49,081 nt of DNA from NCBI GenBank assembly GCA_033085395.1, contig JANQBS010000276.1:1-49081 (forward strand). Direction: 5' to 3'. Position 1 is the first letter of the stretch. Every line of letters begins with the position of its first letter. Of this stretch, positions 43,501 to 49,081 are shown one piece after another. The notes beneath the pieces are model-generated. The model made no database searches, had not been told where the DNA came from, and was given only the letters and a program-made list of their open reading frames with translations. This stretch comes from Xanthoparmelia taractica (taxonomy: Eukaryota; Ascomycota; Lecanoromycetes; Lecanorales; Parmeliaceae). Position numbers and translations under genes: made by a program.

Positions 43501-44200
43501 TATAAGTTCTTACTCTTATATTTTAATCTTTTAATTAATAACTTTTTTAATTTTTTTATATTAACTATAAATAATTTATCTCTTTATATAATAAATAAAT
43601 ATAAATTAATATTAAATAAACTAAAATAGTTTATCTGGACGATCGCGAAACTTTTAAAAAAATTTCTTTTAACGAATATTTATACTTTACGTGTCGATTA
43701 GCTCTTTAGATTATTAAAAAATTAATTTATTAACTTATTTAATTTATCGCTTAAATCAACTTCGTTTAAAACGTTAGATCTTTATATATAATTTAAATAT
43801 TATATCGAATTATATAAAATAAATAATTACGTTAAAAGATAATTAAATTAATATAATTTAAAACTAAATTATAAATAATCTTATTAAAATTAAAATTATT
43901 TAATAACTAATTATATTAGTCTAGACTTCGTAAAATTAAAAATCTTTAAACTTATTATTAATAGTATTTTCTATTACTTATTAAAGATAATAGATTATAA
44001 AGATCTATATAAAGTTAATCTCTTCTTCTAATCGTTTAATTTACTTGTAATATATATTATAAAAAAGCGTTATATAAATTAAAATAATATAGTTTTTTAA
44101 GATTTATATAGATATATAAAATAACGATATATTTAATATATTCTCTTTTTATAAAATTAGTTAATAGTTTAGTTTCTTTAGAATTTCTAAGAATTACAAT
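40556..44200. repeat. Heavily RIP-mutated AT-rich block
   Basis: About 3.6 kb of very AT-rich DNA in which I find only a handful of CA or TG dinucleotides, while CT/TC/CG remain. Stops are dense in all frames. This is the endpoint of RIP on one or more duplicated elements. I could not identify the original element. A short 66-aa minus frame at 44057-44257 is not a gene. Confidence 0.9.
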
Positions 44201-45414
44201 TACGAGCCGGAAAGATCTAGTATATTTGATGGAATATCCCATATCATACCGTACCATACCATATCATGGGAGAATATTATGGGGAGGTTATACTAGATCA
44301 CTTATAAAGATATAAGATAGGAAATTACTAATAGCATGGAATAATCTAAGAAATTTCTAATATATACAGAGATATCCCATAATATAGATTATTTCCCATA
44401 CCAGGTGGCGGATAAGATAAGAAATATTCCTTACGCTAACTACTAGCATTAATATAGATTCTCGTCTTACGAATCTACATATATTAAACATTAGTAATAG
44501 CTAGAATAATAATTAAAATTTATATATCTTAGCTAAAGTTATTAATAAATCTTTTTCTTATCTTTAAATAGCGTTCTATTTCTTCGAATTATATTAGCTT
44601 TTCTAAAAGTTCTCGTTAATTAAGCTAACGCGAATCTTATTAAGAAGCTCTTATAAAGATAATTAAATAATATACGCTATATAAAGAATATATTTAAGAT
44701 TTCTCGTATTCTACTCTTTAAGATTAAGTAAATTATTAAATCTTTATATTATTTATGCGAAGCGTGTAACTTTAATAATTAAGAATATATAATTATAAAG
44801 AATAATCGTAAATTCTTTTTATAATACGAAGAAAGAAGAGGAGAATTTGCTATCGCAGAATAAATAATAGATTATTATTATAATTAGCGTATTAGTAATT
44901 CTTCTAATAATTAAATAAATTAAATACACTAATAGTAATAAAAATAGCTCGCCAAGTCTTAGGTAATTACGAAGATCTTTCGCAACACGATATTAAATGC
45001 GATAACGAGCTCAGCTCAACAACGTGATAATAAAGTAAAGTGATGGTGATAGCGATGGTGAAGTGGAGTGATAACTAGAATAATGGCTAGAATACTCAAT
45101 AACGTGATAATGAAGTGAAGTGATGACTAGAATAATGGCTAGAATGCTTAACAACGTGATGGTGAAGTGGAGTGATGGCTAGAATGATGGCTAGAATACG
45201 TTCGCATGATTCTATATAGAGTAACTTCTTCTATATATAGTATATTTCCCATACCCCTGCATATATTAGAAATTTCCCAGATCATTTCATGATATCAGCA
45301 CGTCTCCCAGACCATCCCATAAAAATCAAATGATATGGTCTCAATACCATACCATACCATGGTATGATATCGACACCCCATATCCCAGACCATTCCAGAC
45401 CTTTCCGACCCGTA
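44201..45414. mobile_element. TA-flanked terminal-inverted-repeat element (non-coding, MITE-like)
   Basis: The left end starts TACGAGCCGGAAAGATCT, and the right end reads, on the minus strand, TACGGGTCGGAAAGGTCT. TA sits at both outer edges, as expected from a TA target duplication. Each end also carries ATACCATACCAT-rich and AATTTCTAATATAT-type blocks in inverted orientation. The middle (about 44440-45000) is RIP-mutated, and the right arm contains tandem repeats. No transposase frame is visible. It is probably a non-autonomous Tc1/mariner-type element, and the right arm is better preserved than the left. Confidence 0.7.
45000..45195. repeat. Tandem repeats inside the TIR element
   Basis: About three units built on CAACGTGATAATGAAGTG, GTGATGACTAG and AATAATGGCTAGAAT, with a spacing of roughly 60-80 bp. 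Confidence 0.75.
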
Positions 45415-46089
45415 CCCTTTTGTCACGTCCACGTTATCGTTCATGAGAAATAGAGACAGAGGGAGAAAGGAGAGGATAGGAGAGGAGAGGAGAGGATAGC
45501 AAGCGTCGACCTGAGCTGAAAATGACGTACTGTATGTTTTCTATTTGTATTTGGAAGTTTAGACGGAAGGAGGGGGGAGGGGGGCGATGAGGGATGTGGA
45601 TGCGTTACAACATAGGTAGCAGTGTTGGGAGGGGTTTCTGGAGGGTAAGTGTTCAAAAGAAGAGAGTACGATGGAATTTTTGCGTTTGAGCGTTTGGTTT
45701 TTTGGGGGGGTTTGCTGAGGGGAGGGAAATGGGAGAAATTAAAAGGAAAGGAAAGGAAGGGGAAGAAAGATGTGTGTGTGTATGGTTAGTGTTTGTAAGA
45801 CAAGACATGAAAGTTATTATTATATAACTATTCACAATAAATAAAGACGTGAATGAACCATAGTACAGCGTGATGAACGGTGAAGGGCATAGCTTTAAGT
45901 AAATATGGCCCCACATCAGATTTGTTAATGTGGCCAATCATCCTATTGTGGCACACGAAGGATGCCTCTGAAAAAGCGAAGTCTTTTGTATCCACCTCAA
46001 TTTTCTTCCGGTCGCCTGAATTCGACTTGTCCATGGGTTAGTGAGATCGCTAGAGGGTTTATGCTGATCACTTTGCTGAAAGTGTATGC
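45415..46089. other. Intergenic DNA with polypurine stretches
   Basis: Contains a GA-rich run at 45447-45500, more G/A runs near 45720-45770 and a TG run at about 45772-45782. No gene. Confidence 0.5.
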
Positions 46090-46726
46090 TCAAGGTGGAC
46101 GTCGTTGTTGTTGTTGCTGCCGCTGCTGCCTTTCCAGCCGCTCAATGCCCCTCTTCTGCTTCTCCGCCGCTTCCTCATTTTTGATATCTTGGGCCCGTTC
46201 CTGCTCCTTCTGCTGCTTCTTCTCCTCTAGCTTGCCTTTCTCCTCTTTTGTCATTCTAGTTGCCATGATGGGAGAAAATGGCACGCTGTCATCGAACAAG
46301 TTCGCAATCACGCCATCTACATCCTCCGCGCCGCCTAGCACAATATCGACTTTGGAAGCAGCATATTCCCGTCCAAGCATGTTGACCACGTAGAATTTCG
46401 TGGTGACGGGTCTGGCTCTTTTGAACCATCGGAGCTTTGCCGTCCCCTGCGCGACGTAGAAATCTCTGTGGCGGTCTTGGAATGTTTTTATGGTTGATTG
46501 CGGGAATTCCTCCATCTTGGCATTCAGAGCGTCCAGATGGCGCTTTGGGATGATGGAATACGGATTTTGTGAATCGTATTCAGCATTCACGTAGAGACTT
46601 CTGGGTTCTGAATTCGGATCTGCACTGAGGAGGTGAATGTCGTGGGTTCGATGGGACTTGGAGTCGAAGATTTGCAAATCAGCAAACGAACAATGTTTTG
46701 AAAAACTGGTGGCCACTTACTGCCAT
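46090..46726 (-). CDS. Hypothetical protein with charged coiled-coil C-terminus
   Basis: The open minus-strand frame has no upstream ATG and meets a stop at once, so a first intron is needed. An ATG-GCA at 46726-46721, then GTAAGT at 46720, a CTGAT branch-like site and a CCAAG acceptor at 46657 give a two-codon first exon plus 46656-46090, 190 aa in frame. The N-terminal half looks globular (LYVNAEYDSQNPYSIIPK, KFYVVNMLGREYAAS). The last 55 residues are Lys/Glu/Gln-rich (KEEKGKLEEKKQQKEQERA), predicted coiled coil, ending in Gln/Arg repeats. I do not recognise the family. No signal peptide. It sits as an island between repeats. Confidence 0.6.
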
Positions 46727-47640
46727 CTTATCGCAAACAGTAGGAGTACTGTTGTTTTAATACGGCAGGTGTTTGCAATCTGCGTCGAAAAGTAGGGCAA
46801 GCAGGAAGAATTATAGCATTCTTACATCCGAGTTATGTAGGCTGAGGTTTTACCCACTGAAAGTGAGGCAACCAATCACAATCCATATATGCACAGCCTC
46901 ATTTGAGCTACGAGGCTTTTTTCGACAGATGACAGCCTTTTGCGTCAGCCGCTCAAGCGGCCATTGTGTGGTGCTGGCTATGCAATCATCACTAGCCTGG
47001 ATGCCTGGTGTCACTGCCCGGTCTGCATCTTGGAAGATGTGTTGTAGTAGGTTGACACCCGTTCGGCGCGAATCCGTACTTTGCATATGGAATACTGAAA
47101 CTTTCTACGAACCTCAACACATTAAAGACTCCAGGGTGAAGATAGTCTGCATCTGATGAAATATTGTACTGTTGTACTGCAGGTACGACCGTGACTTGCC
47201 GGAATATGGTCGAAATGCGATTTTCACTAGTCTCAGCATTCAGACTCGTTGAAAGAGGGCATGCCCTATGATCTACATGAGCTTCTCGCTTCGATGGTCA
47301 ATCATATTCTATCGTCATTATGGTATATCCTTCCTGCCTCTTCTGTGGGTCAGTGCTGAGAAAAGAAATTTGCCTCAATCTTATAGCTTCCTACCTGCTA
47401 AGGCTTCTTCCAAAAAAAAAAAAAAAACTGTTTTTTTTTTTCGAAGGCTGAAAGAAACACTTGAGAGCTCCTACGAGGTGCACTAGCTTTTTCTTTTCTA
47501 TTTTCTTTTTTTTTAAAAGAGAAAGAGGGCGAACGGTATTACTCTTGTTTGCAAAACCCTGTGCGGGAGCTCCCGTCTGGCAGCCGACCCTGCCATTTTT
47601 TGCTGGAACGACCGCCTATAAGAAGCAGAAAATATATCGT
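46727..47640. other. Intergenic DNA, no gene seen
   Basis: Mixed sequence with a 127-aa plus frame at 46773-47156 that has no motif. Contains an A16/T11 potential hairpin near 47412-47441. Confidence 0.45.
47412..47441. repeat. A16-CTG-T11 hairpin-like tract
   Basis: A run of 16 A, CTG, then 11 T, flanked by partly complementary CTTC and GAAG. Confidence 0.85.
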
Positions 47641-48815
47641 GGTATATAGCTGTAAATACGTCTAGGAGTAGTCATTTTTAAGGCCGTAGATAGTCCTTTT
47701 GCCACTGGATATTGGTGTAGCTACTCCATGAACTTAATACTAGTCGTCGCCGTCGCTATGCCACTATACCGACGTCTATAAATCATACGAGTCTTTGCGT
47801 TGAAGATTCTAGAGATCGCCCTACGTAGTTCATGATGTGATAATCTATATTCTCTACTTATTCTCCTCAGTCTAATAGTCGTCGTTAATTTAATAGAACC
47901 TCTAGAAATTAAGTCATAAAAAAAAATTTAAAGGTGATTATAAAGCTCTATAATAATACTCCCCACACATAGCGCTTTAGGACGGCTAAACTATACTAGA
48001 AACACGCCTTTATTCGACTTATTAATAGATCTTAGCACGCGAGACTAATTCAGAAGAATACGATATAGTAGAATAATAAGATAATGTATGATATATGCTC
48101 GCAACGTAGCCCCGTCTCTTACTTAACCCATACTACCTCTAGCTATTCTAAAGAAGAAGGAATTAGTAACTAGAAGAATTAACTAGTAAGGGAACGTACC
48201 TTAATCGAGAGTAGGTGAGAATAAGTAATTAAATAGTTGAAGAAGAATTAATTACCAAGACCTTAGATATCTTCAAATTAGCTATATCCGAAGATTAACC
48301 GAATCAGATACTACTTATAACATGCCTAAATATAGTACTATTCCATCCACGTTCTCGTTGCTATAGCTATCGCTATGTTATTATCTATATTAGCGCTTAT
48401 TCGTGCCCTTATTTAGAATAAATTTGAACTAAGTCACAGTAACGATATAATCCTAGCTGATCCGTATAGCGTTAGCATGCGGGCTTTACAAAGGATAAGA
48501 TCTCATTAAGTCCAATATAATACCGTGTTTATTTCAAATAATAGCCCTGGCGGACGCCCTAGAGTCATAAGTCAGTATATCGAGAAACAGCTACTCGCGT
48601 ATCTTGAAGAGCGCCCTATGTCATATCTTAACGAGTTGATATATATACTATTTAACGAATTTGACCTCGTCGTCGATAAGAGTATCGTCTAAAGCGTTTT
48701 ACATCGTCTTAACTAATCTCGTAAGCGAATAAGAAGAATAACTAGTTAGCGCAACGCCTTTCTACGAGAAAGCTAATTCGCTACGTTAGCTAACTAACGA
48801 TCTAATTAGCTAGTC
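47641..48815. repeat. RIP-affected DNA transposon remnant
   Basis: AT-rich, CpA-poor sequence with stops in every frame but with scattered CG-containing words. Its 3' part encodes the transposase relic at 48546-48815. The upstream part may hold the element's 5' end, which I could not define. Confidence 0.6.
48546..48815 (+). pseudogene. Relic of a Tc1/mariner-type (DDE) transposase, N-terminal part
   Basis: Reading from 48546 gives PGGRPRVISQYIEKQLLAYL, then EERPMSYLNELIYILFNEFD, then a stop at 48690 and further stops between SRKRIRRI and RNAFLRES. The GRPR linker, helix-turn-helix spacing and RNP-like end match the N-terminal DNA-binding part of fungal Tc1/mariner/IS630-type transposases. 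Several stops sit where TGG, CAA or similar codons would be expected, consistent with RIP. The frame is cut at 48816 by the left end of another inverted-repeat element, so the DDE domain is not visible in this window. Confidence 0.7.
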
Positions 48816-49081
48816 TACGAGTCGAAAAGATCTGGAATAATCTGAGATATAAGGTGTCGATACCATACCATAATATAATATAATATTAAGACTATATCAT
48901 TTAATTTTTATGAGATAATCTAAGAGACGTGCTAATATCATGAAATAATTTAAGAAATTTCTAATATATGTAGGGATATTCTATGTTATATGTAGAGATA
49001 TGAAAAATATACTATATATAGAAGAAGTTACTCTATATAGAATTATGCGAACGTATTCTAGTTATTATTCTAGTTATCACT
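48816..49081. mobile_element. Left end of another TIR element, heavily RIP-mutated, runs off the window
   Basis: Begins TACGAGTCGAAAAGATCTGG. It is an inverted match of 45171-45414 along its length, including blocks reading (in the 45.2 kb orientation) CATACCATA, TTATGAGATAATCT, AATTTCTAATATAT and GAAGAAGTTACTCTATATAG. Nearly every CA/TG of the 45.2 kb copy is TA here. An extra 20 bp or so lies near 48990. Confidence 0.8.

Noticed and set aside
46773..47156. 127-aa plus-strand frame
   Set aside because: No motif, a mixed Cys/Arg/Ser composition, and an equally open antisense frame.
45415..48815. One large transposon bounded by the inverted repeats at 45.2 and 48.8 kb
   Set aside because: The outer termini (TACGRG...) of these two copies face each other, not outward. 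The segment between them lies outside both elements.

Overview
The window is nuclear DNA of a filamentous ascomycete (Pezizomycotina). The evidence is: short spliceosomal introns of about 43-132 nt with GT...CTAAC/CTGAC...AG signals; fungal-only protein families (Zn2Cys6 regulator with a fungal-specific domain, fungal cyanamide hydratase, EutQ-like cupin, short secreted proteins); and AT-rich blocks almost without CpA/TpG, the mark of repeat-induced point mutation (RIP). A Dothideomycete is my best guess, but the sequence alone does not fix it. Most genes are spliced, so I rebuilt exon models by hand from splice signals, frame and family motifs. Several introns are multiples of three without stops and are hidden inside long open frames.

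Layout. 0.4-20 kb is an accessory-looking, gene-poor stretch. It holds three same-strand paralogues of a multi-C2H2 zinc-finger family (0.4-1.7, 12.9-15.0 and 17.7-19.9 kb). Between them lie a RIP-affected repeat patch (2.6-3.6 kb), an unrecognised seven-exon gene (4.5-5.7 kb), a split secreted NucA/NucB-like nuclease on the minus strand (6.2-6.8 kb) and a small secreted four-cysteine protein (8.3-9.0 kb). 20-23 kb is gene-free with micro- and minisatellites.

23-32 kb carries a 337-aa secreted protein, a 95-96 bp minisatellite, a convergent cyanamide hydratase, a 245-aa acidic-tailed protein, a likely disordered 159-aa protein, and an RNase H-like protein lacking catalytic acids. 33-40 kb holds a secreted subtilisin-like protease, a tRNA-Lys-like sequence, a Zn2Cys6 transcription factor and an EutQ-like cupin.

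40.3-49 kb is repeat territory: a polypurine tract, then about 3.6 kb of heavily RIP-mutated DNA, then copies of a TA-flanked terminal-inverted-repeat element at different stages of decay. It also holds one small coiled-coil gene and a stop-riddled DDE transposase relic broken by one of the inverted-repeat elements at the right edge.

The genes do not form an obvious pathway. What ties the left half together is local duplication of the zinc-finger family, secreted products and RIP-decayed repeats, as in fast-evolving compartments of plant-associated or environmental fungi. The regional interpretation is inference.
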